Assembly (NCBI RefSeq): GCF_009735625.1
Contig: NZ_CP046244.1
Span: 2,604,001 to 2,668,000, forward strand
Direction: 5' to 3'
Source: Moorella glycerini
Lineage (GTDB): Bacteria > Bacillota > DSM-521 > Neomoorellales > Neomoorellaceae
DNA: 64,000 bases
The translations under genes were made by a program, and so were the position numbers. Below are positions 35,346 to 46,100 of this stretch, one piece after another; position 1 is the first letter of the stretch, and each line of letters starts with the position of its first letter. The notes under the pieces were generated by a model. It ran no database searches and was not told the origin of the DNA. It saw nothing but the letters and a program-made list of their open reading frames with translations.

Positions 35346-36122
35346 GTGCCTGGTTTCCTGACCAGATGGCTCCGCCCCGGGCCGCTCAAAGCAACGGAAG
35401 ATATAGAATTCGAACCGGGCAAACTGCCGCGCCATGTGGCTATTATCATGGACGGCAATGGTCGCTGGGCCAGAAAGAGGGGCTTGCCCCGGGTGGCCGG
35501 CCACCGGGCGGGAGTTGAATCATTACGCGATATTGTCCGGGCCTGCGTTGACTGGGGCATTGCCATCCTCACCGTTTATGCTTTTTCTACGGAAAACTGG
35601 AAAAGACCCCAGGAAGAAGTGGATGCTTTAATGAACCTGCTGGTCGAATACCTGCGCCGGGAGCTACCCGAGTTAAAGCAAGAAGGAGTGCAGGTGCGGG
35701 CCATTGGCCGCCTGGAAGCCTTGCCGTTACCGGCCCGGCAAGAACTGGCCCGGGCCCGGCGGGAAACGGCGGGCAACAAGCGGCTCGTCCTCAACCTGGC
35801 CCTCAATTATGGCGGCCGGGCCGAGCTGGTGGATGCCTGCCGGCAAATTGCCCGCGCGGTATTGGCCGGTAAACTCCGGCCGGAGGATATAGATGAAACC
35901 GTGCTTAAAGGCGCCCTTTACACCGGCGACCTGCCGGACCCCGATCTCTTAATTCGCCCTTCCGGGGAAATGCGCCTCAGCAACTTTTTACTCTGGCAGC
36001 TGGCCTATACCGAATTATGGGTTACTGATGTCTACTGGCCGGATTTCCGGCGGGAAAATTTACGCCAGGCCCTGCTGGCCTACCAGCAGCGGGAAAGGCG
36101 TTTCGGCGGCCTGAAAATTTGA
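35346..36122 (+). CDS. uppS: Undecaprenyl diphosphate synthase
   Basis: A 258-residue cis-prenyltransferase with the catalytic motif VAIIMDGNGRWARKRGLPR, then GHRAGVESLRDIVRAC, YAFSTENWKRP and the C-terminal DLLIRPSGEMRLSNFLLWQL. It makes the C55 carrier lipid of peptidoglycan synthesis. The GTG at 35346 follows GGGGGG; a TTG at 35310 would lie inside the terminator. Confidence 0.95.
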   Translation: MPGFLTRWLRPGPLKATEDIEFEPGKLPRHVAIIMDGNGRWARKRGLPRVAGHRAGVESLRDIVRACVDWGIAILTVYAFSTENWKRPQEEVDALMNLLVEYLRRELPELKQEGVQVRAIGRLEALPLPARQELARARRETAGNKRLVLNLALNYGGRAELVDACRQIARAVLAGKLRPEDIDETVLKGALYTGDLPDPDLLIRPSGEMRLSNFLLWQLAYTELWVTDVYWPDFRRENLRQALLAYQQRERRFGGLKI

Positions 36123-36125
36123 GCC

Positions 36126-36938
36126 GTGGTGGTGTTGCCTGTGCTAGGCACCAGAATTTTAGTTGCCCTGGTGGGTATCCCGTTATTACTGGGAGCGGCC
36201 TACCTGGGTGGCTGGTGGTTCCTCCTGCTGGTAATCCTGCTGGCCTTGACCGGCCTGGTGGAGTTTTATCACCTGGCCGCCCGCCTGAAGCTAAAACCGC
36301 TGGTCCCGGCCGGTATTACAGGTGGCCTGATGTTCATCCTGCTGGCATATCTTCATAAGGGTATGGTAGCCTGGCTGGGTGCTGGACTAACAGTGGGGAT
36401 GCTCTTGCTTTTCCTGGCCCTGTTTCCCCGCTTGGCGGCGGCCGATGTCGCCATAACCCTCCTGGGGAGCTGGTATGTAGGTGGGCTGCTGGCTTACCTG
36501 CCTTTGCTCCGCCTTTTACCCGGTGGTAGCGGGGCCCTCATCCTGACCTTCATCTTGACCTGGGCCAATGATACCGGCGCTTATTTTTGCGGCCGTATCT
36601 TCGGCCGCCGCCACCCCTGGCCCAACCTCAGCCCCGGTAAAACCTGGGCCGGGGCTATCGGTGGCCTGTTGTTAACTGTCGTGGCGGCGAAAGCCCTGGG
36701 TCCTCTCCTTTTGCCCGCTTTAAACAGCCGCTTGCTGGTCGGGCTGGCAGTACTCACCGCCATTGCCGCCCAGGCCGGCGATTTAATCGAATCCGGTTTT
36801 AAGCGCCAGGCCGGGGTTAAGGACAGCGGCTGGCTTTTACCGGGTCACGGGGGGATTTTAGACCGTTTTGACAGTTTGCTCCTGGTGGCTCCGGTGGTAT
36901 ACTATTATCTGGCCTTCTTTTTAGCAAAAATGGAGTGA
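36126..36938 (+). CDS. cdsA: Phosphatidate cytidylyltransferase
   Basis: A 270-residue polytopic membrane enzyme that makes CDP-diacylglycerol. The C-terminal signature is present: AGDLIESGFKRQAGVKDSG, then LLPGHGGILDRFDSLL. WANDTGAYFCGRIFGRR, SPGKTWAGAIGG and about seven transmembrane segments are visible. It starts with GTG 3 bases after uppS. Confidence 0.94.
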   Translation: MVVLPVLGTRILVALVGIPLLLGAAYLGGWWFLLLVILLALTGLVEFYHLAARLKLKPLVPAGITGGLMFILLAYLHKGMVAWLGAGLTVGMLLLFLALFPRLAAADVAITLLGSWYVGGLLAYLPLLRLLPGGSGALILTFILTWANDTGAYFCGRIFGRRHPWPNLSPGKTWAGAIGGLLLTVVAAKALGPLLLPALNSRLLVGLAVLTAIAAQAGDLIESGFKRQAGVKDSGWLLPGHGGILDRFDSLLLVAPVVYYYLAFFLAKME

Positions 36939-38044
36939 AACCTTTGGCTAACTTTGACGATCGCTTTAAACAAACCTTTCAAACTTTACTGGTAGCCTTA
37001 ATGGCTGCCCTGCTTTTCCTGTTGCTTTTTTATTACCTATTCCCGGCCGCCGGGGCAATCATTAAAGCCCTGGTCCCGGTGGTCCTGCCCTTTGCCCTGG
37101 CAGCCCTGCTGGCCGCCATCATCGATCCGGTTGTTAACTTTATTGAAAGAAGGCTCAAAATAGGCCGGGGCTGGGCGGTAATTATCACCCTCTTCACTAT
37201 CCTGGCCGTCCTCAGCATAGCCATCTTTTACCTGGTGGCCAACCTGATTATCGAGCTGGAAAGCCTGGCCTTAACCCTGCCGGTCCAGGCCCGGGCCCTG
37301 GGGGCTATCTTCCAGGAGTATTTTTCCCGCCTGCAGAGTTTTTATTTTGCCGGCAACCTGCCGGTTGAAGTCTTGGGTACCCTGCAGTCCTTCCTGAATA
37401 ATGCGGTGGTCTGGCTGAAGAATCTCCTGGGCCTGACGGTCCAGTGGCTGATAGCTTTTATCAGTTCCCTGCCGGAACTCTTTATTTCGCTGATCATTAC
37501 CCTGGTGGCCACTTACTTTTTCAGCCGGGATAAAGAATTTATCCTCCGCACCCTGCTCCAGGTGGTTTCGCCGCCCTGGCGGGAACGGATGAGCCAGGTA
37601 TTTAGCTCCCTGGGCCAGGCCATCATCGGTTACCTGCGGGCGGAAATTTTACTGGTCAGCCTGCAGATGACCCAGAGTATTATCGGTCTTTTAATTTTAA
37701 AAGTTGATTATGCCCTCACCCTGGCCTTTTTAATTGGCCTGGCCGATTTGTTGCCCATTGTCGGTCCGGGAACGGTTTTCATTCCCTGGATCATTGTGGA
37801 ATTTATCCTGGGCCATTATGGCCTGGGACTGGCCCTGTTAATCCTGTATGCCTTTATCATTATCCTGCGCCAGGTACTGCAGCCCAAGCTGGTGGCCGTC
37901 AGCCTGGGGCTGTACCCGTTGACAACCTTGATTGCCCTTTACACTGGCTTAAAGCTGCTGGGTATTGCCGGCCTGGTCATTGGGCCCCTGACGCTGGTAG
38001 TCTTAAAGGCTTTTTATCGCTCCCGGCAGGGGGTAACTAAATAA
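36935..38044 (+). CDS. AI-2E-type membrane permease
   Basis: A 369-residue membrane protein of the AI-2E transporter family (PF01594). It has N-terminal paired hydrophobic segments, a central amphipathic region, then YLRAEILLVSLQMTQSIIG, LADLLPIVGPG and a C-terminal QPKLVAVSLGLYPL with further helices. Substrates in the family vary (autoinducer, lipid or Na+/H+). The GTG overlaps the cdsA stop, so it belongs to the lipid/isoprenoid operon. Confidence 0.85.
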   Translation: MKPLANFDDRFKQTFQTLLVALMAALLFLLLFYYLFPAAGAIIKALVPVVLPFALAALLAAIIDPVVNFIERRLKIGRGWAVIITLFTILAVLSIAIFYLVANLIIELESLALTLPVQARALGAIFQEYFSRLQSFYFAGNLPVEVLGTLQSFLNNAVVWLKNLLGLTVQWLIAFISSLPELFISLIITLVATYFFSRDKEFILRTLLQVVSPPWRERMSQVFSSLGQAIIGYLRAEILLVSLQMTQSIIGLLILKVDYALTLAFLIGLADLLPIVGPGTVFIPWIIVEFILGHYGLGLALLILYAFIIILRQVLQPKLVAVSLGLYPLTTLIALYTGLKLLGIAGLVIGPLTLVVLKAFYRSRQGVTK

Positions 38045-39214
38045 ATGGCCAAAGAAATAGCAATTTTAGGCTCAACTGGCTCCATCGGCCGCCAGACCCT
38101 GGAGGTTGTGGCGGCCCATCCCGGGCAATTCAGGGTTGCCGCCCTGGCCGCCGCCAGAAATGTTGAACTCCTGGCCGAACAGGTAAAGCGCTTTCAACCC
38201 CGCCTGGCCGTCCTCCTGGACCCGGCAGGGGCCCGGGAGCTGGCCGCCAGGGTTAGCGGTTTAAAAGTCCAGGTCCTGGCCGGAGAGGCAGGCTTCCTGG
38301 CAGCCGCCTGCCTGGCCGGGGTAGAACTGGTAGTGGCCGCTATGGTAGGGGTCCGCAGCCTGCCGGCGGTCCTTGCCGCCCTGGAGGCTGGCAAGGATAT
38401 TGCCCTGGCCAACAAAGAGCTCCTGGTAGCTGCCGGCCAGGTGATCATGGAGCGGGCCCGCGCCTTAAGCCGCCGGATTATCCCGGTGGATAGCGAGCAC
38501 TCCGCCATCTTCCAGTGCCTGCGCCAGGGCGGCCGGGTGGTGCAGGTGATTATTACGGCTTCCGGGGGACCCTTGCGCGATAAGACCCTGGCCGAAATGG
38601 CTGCTGTTACCCCGGAACAGGCTTTAAATCACCCCACCTGGGTGATGGGGCCGAAGATTACCGTCGATTCGGCCACCCTGATGAACAAAGGCCTGGAAGT
38701 AATTGAAGCCAAACACCTTTTCAACCTGGATTACGACCAGATTGAAGTTTTGATCCACCCCCAGAGCGTCGTCCATGCCCTGGTGCGCTACAGCGATGGT
38801 GCCCTTTTTGCCCACCTGGGGCCGGCCGATATGCGCCTACCCATCCAGTACGCCCTGACCTGGCCGCAACGCTGGGATTTAGATAGCCAGGTATTGGACC
38901 TGGCGGCCCTGGGACACCTTGATTTTAGCCGTCCGGACCTGGAACGCTTCCCCTGCCTGGAGCTGGCCTGCCGCGCCGGCCGGGCCGGGGGGACTTACCC
39001 GGCAGTTTTAAGTGCCGCCGACGAAGTGGCCGTCCAGTATTTCCTGGCGCGGCGCATACCGCTAACGGCCATCAGCCAGGTCATAGCCAGGGTCCTGGAG
39101 GAACACCGGCCAGTAGCGGCTCCCGACCTGGAACAGATTCTTGCCGCCGACGCCTGGGCCCGGCGGCGGGCAGGAGAAGTAGCTGAAGGATTTTACAAGA
39201 GGAGCCCATCATAG
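38045..39214 (+). CDS. dxr: 1-deoxy-D-xylulose-5-phosphate reductoisomerase
   Basis: A 389-residue enzyme of the non-mevalonate isoprenoid pathway. The NADPH-binding motif is AILGSTGSIGRQTLEVVAAH. Substrate and metal site motifs are ALANKELLVAAG, PVDSEHSAIFQCL, ASGGPLRD, HPTWVMGPKITVDSATLMNK and GLEVIEAKHLF. ispG lies three genes downstream. It begins directly after the permease stop. Confidence 0.96.
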   Translation: MAKEIAILGSTGSIGRQTLEVVAAHPGQFRVAALAAARNVELLAEQVKRFQPRLAVLLDPAGARELAARVSGLKVQVLAGEAGFLAAACLAGVELVVAAMVGVRSLPAVLAALEAGKDIALANKELLVAAGQVIMERARALSRRIIPVDSEHSAIFQCLRQGGRVVQVIITASGGPLRDKTLAEMAAVTPEQALNHPTWVMGPKITVDSATLMNKGLEVIEAKHLFNLDYDQIEVLIHPQSVVHALVRYSDGALFAHLGPADMRLPIQYALTWPQRWDLDSQVLDLAALGHLDFSRPDLERFPCLELACRAGRAGGTYPAVLSAADEVAVQYFLARRIPLTAISQVIARVLEEHRPVAAPDLEQILAADAWARRRAGEVAEGFYKRSPS

Positions 39215-39250
39215 GGACTGAAGCCCCCGCCTGCGAACGATAAAAAATTG

Positions 39251-39292
39251 CCCCTTCTGAGCGGCGCAGGGACATATCCCCACCAGAAGGCA
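39251..39292 (+). promoter_or_regulatory. Hairpin between dxr and rseP
   Basis: CCTTCTG/CAGAAGG with an inner GGG/CCC pair, in the 120-base gap. No T-run follows. It may modulate expression or stability. Confidence 0.3.
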
Positions 39293-39334
39293 CCATTTCT
39301 GGCAGAACCCTATTTTTGGAGGAGTTGAGGCCCG

Positions 39335-40345
39335 GTGACTATTATCCTGGCCCTGGTTATCTTCAGCATTTTAATTGTTGTCCACGAAGGCGGGCACTTC
39401 CTGGCGGCCAAAAAAGCAGGCATCAAGGTAGAAGAATTCGCCATCGGGATGGGGCCGGCCCTCTGGCAGATGAAGAAGGGGGAGACGGTGTACTCCTTAC
39501 GCGCCTTTCCCCTGGGCGGCTTTAACCGCATGGCCGGGATGGAGGGCCCGGATCTCAATGACCCGCGGGGCTTTAACCGGCAGTCGTTAGCCAAACGCAT
39601 GGGAGTCATTGCCGCCGGTTCGGGCATGAATTTTCTCCTGGCCATCCTTATTTTTATTTTCGTGTTCATGGTCCTGGGCATACCGGCGGATATTAATGTT
39701 ATCGGCCGCGTCGAACCGGGGATGCCGGCAGCCCAGGCGGGTTTGCAGCCGGGGGATAAAATCCTGATGGTCGACAATACCCCGGTCAATAACTGGCGCG
39801 ACCTGGTGCACCAGATCTACCAGCACCCGGATGAGAAAATTACCCTGGTAATCGAACGGGACGGCCGGCAGCAGCGGGTTACCCTGACCACCGCCAGGGA
39901 TCCCCAGTCAGGGGTCGGGATGATTGGCATCGGCCCTACCTGGGAGAGGCAGGGTTTTTGGACCTCGATCAGCCTGGGATTCAGGCAGGCCCTGGAAATC
40001 ACCAGGCTCATTATCTTAAGCCTGGTCCAGATGCTTACCGGCCAGGTAGCCCCGGAGGTCGTGGGGCCGGTGGGCATTATCCAGCTGGTGGGTCAGGCAG
40101 CCACCTATGGCCTGGCCAATGTCTTGAACTTCATGGCGGTTTTAAGCCTGGACCTGGGGCTCATCAACTTGCTGCCCATTCCCGCCCTGGACGGCAGCCG
40201 GCTGGTATTCTTAAGCCTGGAGGCGGTGCGGGGCCGGCCCATAAGTGCGGAAAAGGAAAATTTAATCCACCTGATTGGCTTCGCCCTCCTTATGGGCCTG
40301 CTTATTTTAATAACTTACCGCGATTTAATTCGCATTTTCAGCTGA
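39335..40345 (+). CDS. rseP: RIP metalloprotease RseP (site-2 protease)
   Basis: A 336-residue intramembrane zinc protease with HEGGHFLAAKKAGIKVEEFA (HExxH) in the first helix, a PDZ domain at about 120-195 (VEPGMPAAQAGLQPGDKIL) and the second metal motif NLLPIPALDGSRL. It processes membrane-bound regulators. The GTG start follows GGAGG. Confidence 0.94.
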   Translation: MTIILALVIFSILIVVHEGGHFLAAKKAGIKVEEFAIGMGPALWQMKKGETVYSLRAFPLGGFNRMAGMEGPDLNDPRGFNRQSLAKRMGVIAAGSGMNFLLAILIFIFVFMVLGIPADINVIGRVEPGMPAAQAGLQPGDKILMVDNTPVNNWRDLVHQIYQHPDEKITLVIERDGRQQRVTLTTARDPQSGVGMIGIGPTWERQGFWTSISLGFRQALEITRLIILSLVQMLTGQVAPEVVGPVGIIQLVGQAATYGLANVLNFMAVLSLDLGLINLLPIPALDGSRLVFLSLEAVRGRPISAEKENLIHLIGFALLMGLLILITYRDLIRIFS

Positions 40346-40356
40346 GGTGAACCTGC

Positions 40357-41448
40357 ATGAGTATATCGCGCCGGCCATCGCGGCAGATCCGGGTGGGCAA
40401 GGTGGCCGTGGGTGGGGGGGCTCCCATTTCCGTCCAGTCCATGACCAATACTGACACCCGGGATGTCGCCGCTACTGTCACCCAGATCCAGAGGCTGGCC
40501 CGGGCCGGCTGCGAAATAGTCCGCCTGGCCGTACCGGATCAAGAGGCAGCAGCAGCTCTGGCCAGGCTCAAAGCCCAGGTGGATATCCCCATCATCGCCG
40601 ATATTCATTTTGACTACCGCCTGGCCCTGGCCGCCCTGGCAGCCGGGGTGGACGGCCTGCGCCTGAATCCTGGCAATATTGGCGGGCCCGGTCGGGTGAA
40701 GGCTGTAGTCAAAGAGGCGGCTGCCCGGCGGGTACCCATCCGCATCGGCGTCAATGCCGGCTCCCTGGAGAAGGAGGCCATGGCCGCCCATGGCGGGGTA
40801 ACGGCTGCGGCCATGGTGGCCAGTGCCCTGAAACATATCCGGCTGCTGGAAGACCTGGATTTCTATGACATGAAAATTTCCTTGAAAGCTGCGGAAGTAC
40901 CCTTAATGCTGGAGGCCTACCGCCAGCTGGCCGGGCAGGTTGATTATCCCCTGCACCTGGGGGTGACGGAAGCCGGCCGGGGAGTGGAAGGGGCCGTCAA
41001 ATCAGCGGTGGGGATTGGCATTTTACTTAACGAAGGAATAGGCGACACCATCCGGGTATCATTGACCGGCGACCCGGTGCAGGAGGTAGTGGCCGGTTTT
41101 GCCATCTTACGTTCCCTGGGATTGCGCCGGCGGGGCATCGAGCTTATTTCCTGCCCCACCTGCGGCCGTTGCCAGGTAGACGTGGAAGGGGTGGCAGGCC
41201 GGGTGCAGCAAGACTTGCAGGATGTGGCCAGACCCCTGAAAGTAGCCATTATGGGTTGTGCCGTCAACGGCCCCGGCGAGGCCCGCCAGGCCGATGTCGG
41301 TGTTGCCGGCGGTCCCGGCTTTGGCCTTCTTTTTCGCCATGGCCGTCCCGTCCGCAAGGTCAAGGCAGAGGATATGGCCCGGGCCCTTATTGAAGAAGTC
41401 AGGCGCCTGGCCGCAGAGGAAGAGGAGGGAGAGAATGCGCACGAGTGA
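40357..41448 (+). CDS. ispG: HMB-diphosphate synthase (flavodoxin/ferredoxin-dependent)
   Basis: A 363-residue [4Fe-4S] enzyme of the MEP pathway. The TIM-barrel part begins [20 protein letters not shown] with MTNTDTRD; the cluster ligands are SCPTCGRC and [10 protein letters not shown]. It reduces MEcPP to HMBPP, drawing electrons from ferredoxin. The coding end overlaps the proS start by 14 bases. Confidence 0.95.
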   Translation: MSISRRPSRQIRVGKVAVGGGAPISVQSMTNTDTRDVAATVTQIQRLARAGCEIVRLAVPDQEAAAALARLKAQVDIPIIADIHFDYRLALAALAAGVDGLRLNPGNIGGPGRVKAVVKEAAARRVPIRIGVNAGSLEKEAMAAHGGVTAAAMVASALKHIRLLEDLDFYDMKISLKAAEVPLMLEAYRQLAGQVDYPLHLGVTEAGRGVEGAVKSAVGIGILLNEGIGDTIRVSLTGDPVQEVVAGFAILRSLGLRRRGIELISCPTCGRCQVDVEGVAGRVQQDLQDVARPLKVAIMGCAVNGPGEARQADVGVAGGPGFGLLFRHGRPVRKVKAEDMARALIEEVRRLAAEEEEGENAHE

Positions 41449-43156
41449 ATTACTGGCACCGACTTTAAGGGAAACGCCGGCCGAGGCCGAGATCGCCAGC
41501 CACCAGTTGTTACTGCGGGCCGGCTTTATTCGCAAGGCAGCAGCCGGGATCTATACCTATTTACCCCTGGGACGGCGGGTGCTGGCCAAACTGGAGCGGA
41601 TCATCCGGGAGGAAATGGACCGGGCCGGCGGCCAGGAGGTGGTCCTGCCCATTATCCAGCCGGCCGAACTCTGGCAGGAAAGTGGCCGCTGGGAGGTTTA
41701 CGGGGAGGAAATGTTCCGCCTCCGGGACCGGCACCAGCGCCAGTTTTGCCTGGGGCCCACCCACGAGGAGATTATCACCACCCTGGTACGGAGCGAAGTC
41801 AACTCCTATAAACAATTACCCCTGCTCTTGTACCAGATTCAAAATAAATACCGCGACGAGCGGCGCCCCCGTTTCGGGCTCCTCAGGGGGCGGGAATTTA
41901 TCATGAAGGATCTCTATTCCTTTGACCGGGATCAGGAGGGGCTGAACCAGAGTTACGCCAAAATGTACCAGGCCTACAGCAATGTCTTTCGCCGCTGCGG
42001 CCTGGATTTCCGGCCGGTCCAGGCTGATACCGGCGCCATTGGCGGCAACTACAGCCATGAATTCATGGCCCTGGCGTCTACCGGGGAGGCGCTGCTGGTA
42101 TACTGCCAGGAGTGCGACTATGCCGCCAACGTAGAAATTGCCGTGGCCAGGGCGCTGCCCAAACCTGGAGCGGAAACACCGGAGCCGCTTAAAGAAGTGG
42201 CTACGCCCGCCCAGAGGACGGTAGCCGAAGTCAGTACCTTCCTGGGGATCACCCCGGACAGGCTGATTAAAACCATTTTTTATGAGGCCGACGGGCAGCT
42301 GGTTGCCGCCCTGGTCCGGGGAGACCGGGAACTCAATGAAGTAAAGCTCCAGAATTACCTGGGCTGCCGGCACCTCGTCCTGGCTGACCCGGAGAAGGTG
42401 ATGGCCGTTACCGGGGCGCCGGTAGGCTATGTTGGACCGGTAGGTTTAACAGGCGTGCCCCTTTACGCCGACCTGGAGATACCTTACCTGGTCAACGCTG
42501 TGGCTGGCGCCAACCGGGAAGGCTACCACCTGGTCAACGTCAATCCCGGCCGGGACTTTAAAGCGGAAGCCTTTGCCGACCTCCGCCAGGTGGAGGCCGG
42601 GGAGCCCTGTCCCCACTGCGGCGCCCCCTTAAGCCAGGCCCGGGGCATAGAAGTCGGGCAGGTTTTCCAGCTGGGAACCAAGTACAGCCAGCCCCTAGGT
42701 GCCACCTATACTGATGAGCAGGGCCAGGAGCACCCCATCGTTATGGGCTGCTACGGTATCGGGGTCAGCCGCACCATGGCCGCCGTCGTCGAACAGCACC
42801 ATGATGAACACGGCATTATCTGGCCCCTGAGTCTTGCCCCTTACGAGGTAGTCGTTATCCCGGCCTCTTTAAAGGACGGCGGCCAGCAGCAAGTGGCCGA
42901 AGGCCTCTACAAAGAACTGCTGGCTGCCGGGGTGGAAGTGGTATTTGACGATCGCGACGAACGGGCCGGCATGAAATTTGTCGAAGCCGATCTTATAGGG
43001 TATCCCTTGCGCTTAACCATAGGCAAGAAAACCCTGGCCCAGGGTACGGTGGATGTCAGATGGCGGCATGCAGGGCAGGAAACAGCCCTGCCCCGGGAGG
43101 GCCTGGTACCCCGGCTAAGGGAGATGCTGGCCCGGGAGATGGCAAAGTACCGGTAA
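41435..43156 (+). CDS. proS: Prolyl-tRNA synthetase (bacterial type, editing domain)
   Basis: A 573-residue class II synthetase. Motif 2 and 3 regions are [52 protein letters not shown] and [20 protein letters not shown]. The inserted YbaK-like editing domain lies at about 230-400 ([20 protein letters not shown]). The C-terminal anticodon domain is present. The ATG at 41435 follows GGAGGGAG; longer upstream reading lies within ispG. Confidence 0.96.
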   Translation: MRTSELLAPTLRETPAEAEIASHQLLLRAGFIRKAAAGIYTYLPLGRRVLAKLERIIREEMDRAGGQEVVLPIIQPAELWQESGRWEVYGEEMFRLRDRHQRQFCLGPTHEEIITTLVRSEVNSYKQLPLLLYQIQNKYRDERRPRFGLLRGREFIMKDLYSFDRDQEGLNQSYAKMYQAYSNVFRRCGLDFRPVQADTGAIGGNYSHEFMALASTGEALLVYCQECDYAANVEIAVARALPKPGAETPEPLKEVATPAQRTVAEVSTFLGITPDRLIKTIFYEADGQLVAALVRGDRELNEVKLQNYLGCRHLVLADPEKVMAVTGAPVGYVGPVGLTGVPLYADLEIPYLVNAVAGANREGYHLVNVNPGRDFKAEAFADLRQVEAGEPCPHCGAPLSQARGIEVGQVFQLGTKYSQPLGATYTDEQGQEHPIVMGCYGIGVSRTMAAVVEQHHDEHGIIWPLSLAPYEVVVIPASLKDGGQQQVAEGLYKELLAAGVEVVFDDRDERAGMKFVEADLIGYPLRLTIGKKTLAQGTVDVRWRHAGQETALPREGLVPRLREMLAREMAKYR

Positions 43157-43175
43157 GGAATTGGGGTAAGGGTTG

Positions 43176-46100
43176 ATGGCCATGACTGGCAGGGAAAATC
43201 TCTGGCAAGAATTGCTCCAGCAGGGGGCCGTGCGCAAGGTTGTAGTTGACCGCAAGAGCAGCAAGTGCTATCTTTCCCTCTGCCCTCCCTGCTCCCTGGA
43301 ATCAGAGGATATTGCAGCTTACCGGCAGTTCCTGGCCCGGCAATTTCCCGGCTTTGAATTTATATTTAAAGTGCTGCAACCTTCACCCCCTGCCGACCTG
43401 GCAACCTTCTGCCGGGAACAGAAGGCCGCCATCCTGGAGGAGGTGGCCCGGCGGCTGGGTAATGGTACCTCGGCCTGGCTGGCCGGGGCGCGGCTGGAAC
43501 CCGGTGCTGGGGTCCTGCAGCTGGTTGTACCGGTACCCCTGGCCATGGAGGCTTTAAGGTCCTGCCGGGGTGACAGGGTTTTGCAGGAAGTATTGCAGCA
43601 GCATGGCTACCAGGTGCAGGTGGAACTGGTCACCGACCGGGATTACCAGGAAGAACTGGCGGCCGTCTCCCGCCAGCTCCAGGAGCAGCGGCTGGTCCGG
43701 GTCAGGGAAGAAGCGGCCAACCGGGGAAAGGAAGACGGTCCGGCTAAAAAGGAAGGCGGGGAGAAAAAAGGGAACTGCCAGCAAACTACGGATAACTGCT
43801 TCCTCCTGGGCAAAAAGATTACGGCTCCCCTCCGGCCCCTGAAGGAGATCCAGGAAGAGGAAAAGCAGGTTGCCGTCCAGGGGGAAGTTTTGGAGTTTAC
43901 GGCCCGGCAGTTGAAATCCGGGCGCTGGCTGGTGAGTTTTGATCTCACCGATTATACCGACTCCATCAGCGTGAAAGCCTTTGCCGATGCCGGTCCCCTG
44001 GCGGAGAACGGCCTGGCCATCGGAGAATGGGTGCAGGTGCAGGGCCCGGTCCAGTACGACCGCTACAGCCAGGAGCTGGTAATAATTGCCGACACCATCG
44101 CCCGGGGTGAGCGTCCCGGGCGCCAGGATACGGCGCCGGACAAAAGGGTGGAACTGCACCTCCATACCAAGATGAGCGCCATGGACGGCGTAACCGAGGT
44201 GGCGGCGGTGGTAAAACAGGCGGCCAGGTGGGGCCATGGAGCGGTAGCCATCACCGACCATGGTGTCCTCCAGGCCTTCCCGGCCGCCGCCGAGGCCGGG
44301 AGTAAATACGGCGTTAAGATCATCTACGGCCTGGAAGGCTACCTCTTTGACCAGGACGACCAGCCTCCCGACCGCCAGCAGACCTATCATATCATCTTGC
44401 TGGTGAAAAATAAGCAGGGATTAGAAAATCTATACCGCCTGGTCTCCCGGGCGCATCTGGATTATTTTTACCGCAAACCCAGGTTGCCGCGCCACCTGGT
44501 GCAGCAGTACCGCGAGGGACTCCTTTTAGGGACGGCCTGTGAGGCTGGGGAATTAATCAGGCATTACCTGGCCGGGGTCGACGCCGACCGCCTGGAGGAG
44601 ATTGCCTCCTTTTATGATTTCCTGGAGATCCAGCCCCTGGCCAACAATGACTTTTTAATCCGGGAAGGTAAACTTGCCGATCGCCAGGCCCTGATGGACA
44701 TGAACCGGCAAATTATCGCCCTGGGCCGGAAACTGCACAAACCGGTGGTGGCTACCGGTGACGTCCATTTCTTAAACCCGGAGGATGCCATCTACCGCCA
44801 GGTCCTCCTGGCTGGCCAGGGTTATGCCGACGAGGTCCAGGCCCCCCTCTACTACCGGACGACAGAGGAAATGCTGGCGGAATTCAGTTATCTTGATGCC
44901 GCAACGGCCCGCCAGGTGGTAATCACCAATCCCCGGCTCATCGCGGACCAGGTAGAAGAGTTAAAGCCCATCCCCGACGAATTTTACCCGCCGGAGATCC
45001 CCGGCGCCGAAGAAGAGCTAACCCGGATCGTTACCACCCGGGCCCATGACTGGTACGGCAACCCCCTGCCGGAACTTGTCCAGGCCCGCCTGGACAAGGA
45101 AATGCAATCCATTATCGGCCATGGCTTTGCCGTGCTGTATCTCATCGCCCACAGGCTGGTATTAAAATCCAACGAAGACGGCTACCTGGTAGGCTCGCGG
45201 GGATCGGTGGGTTCTTCCCTGGTGGCCACCCTGGCCGGGATTACGGAAGTAAACCCCCTGCCGCCCCATTACCGCTGCCCGGCCTGTCGCTACAGTGAGT
45301 TTGTTACCGACGGCAGCGTCAACTGCGGTGCCGACCTGCCGGCGAAAGATTGTCCCCGCTGTGGTACCAGGTTGTTAAAAGACGGCCACGACATCCCCTT
45401 TGAAGTCTTCCTGGGCTTTAAAGGCGATAAGGTACCGGATATTGATCTTAATTTTTCCGGAGAATACCAGCCCCGGGCGCACCAGTACGCCGAAGAGATC
45501 TTCGGCAAAGACCATGTTTTCCGGGCCGGGACCATAGCCACCCTGGCGGAGCGGACGGCTTTCGGTTTTGTACATAAATACCTGGAGGAGCGGGGCCTCA
45601 AGGCCCGCCAGGCGGAAATCAACCGCCTGGTCAAGGGGATTACCGGCGTCAAGAGGACCACCGGCCAGCACCCGGGGGGGCTGATGGTCGTCCCCCGGCG
45701 GGTGGATATCCACCTCTTTACACCCTTGCAACGCCCGGCCGACGATACCGGCAGCAATACCATCACCACCCATTTTGACTATGAAGCCATCAGCCACCGC
45801 CTGGTGAAGCTGGACCTCCTGGGCCATGACGACCCGACGGTTATAAAAATGCTGGAGGACCTTACCGGCGTCAACGCCCGGGAGATCCCCCTGGATGAGC
45901 CCCGGACCATGTCCCTTTTTGCCGGCGTCGAAGCCCTGGGGGTCCGGCCGGAAGACATCGGTGCCCAGGTCGGTACCCTGGGGATTCCTGAATTCGGCAC
46001 CCGTTTTGTCCGCCAGATGCTGGAGGAAACCAGGCCCCGGACCTTTGCCGAGCTGGTGCGCATCAGCGGTTTCTCCCATGGTACTGATGTGTGGTTAAAT

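Noticed and set aside
43554-44390. 278-codon minus-strand frame within polC
   Set aside because: It lies opposite the well-supported OB and PHP domains; no motif and no start context.
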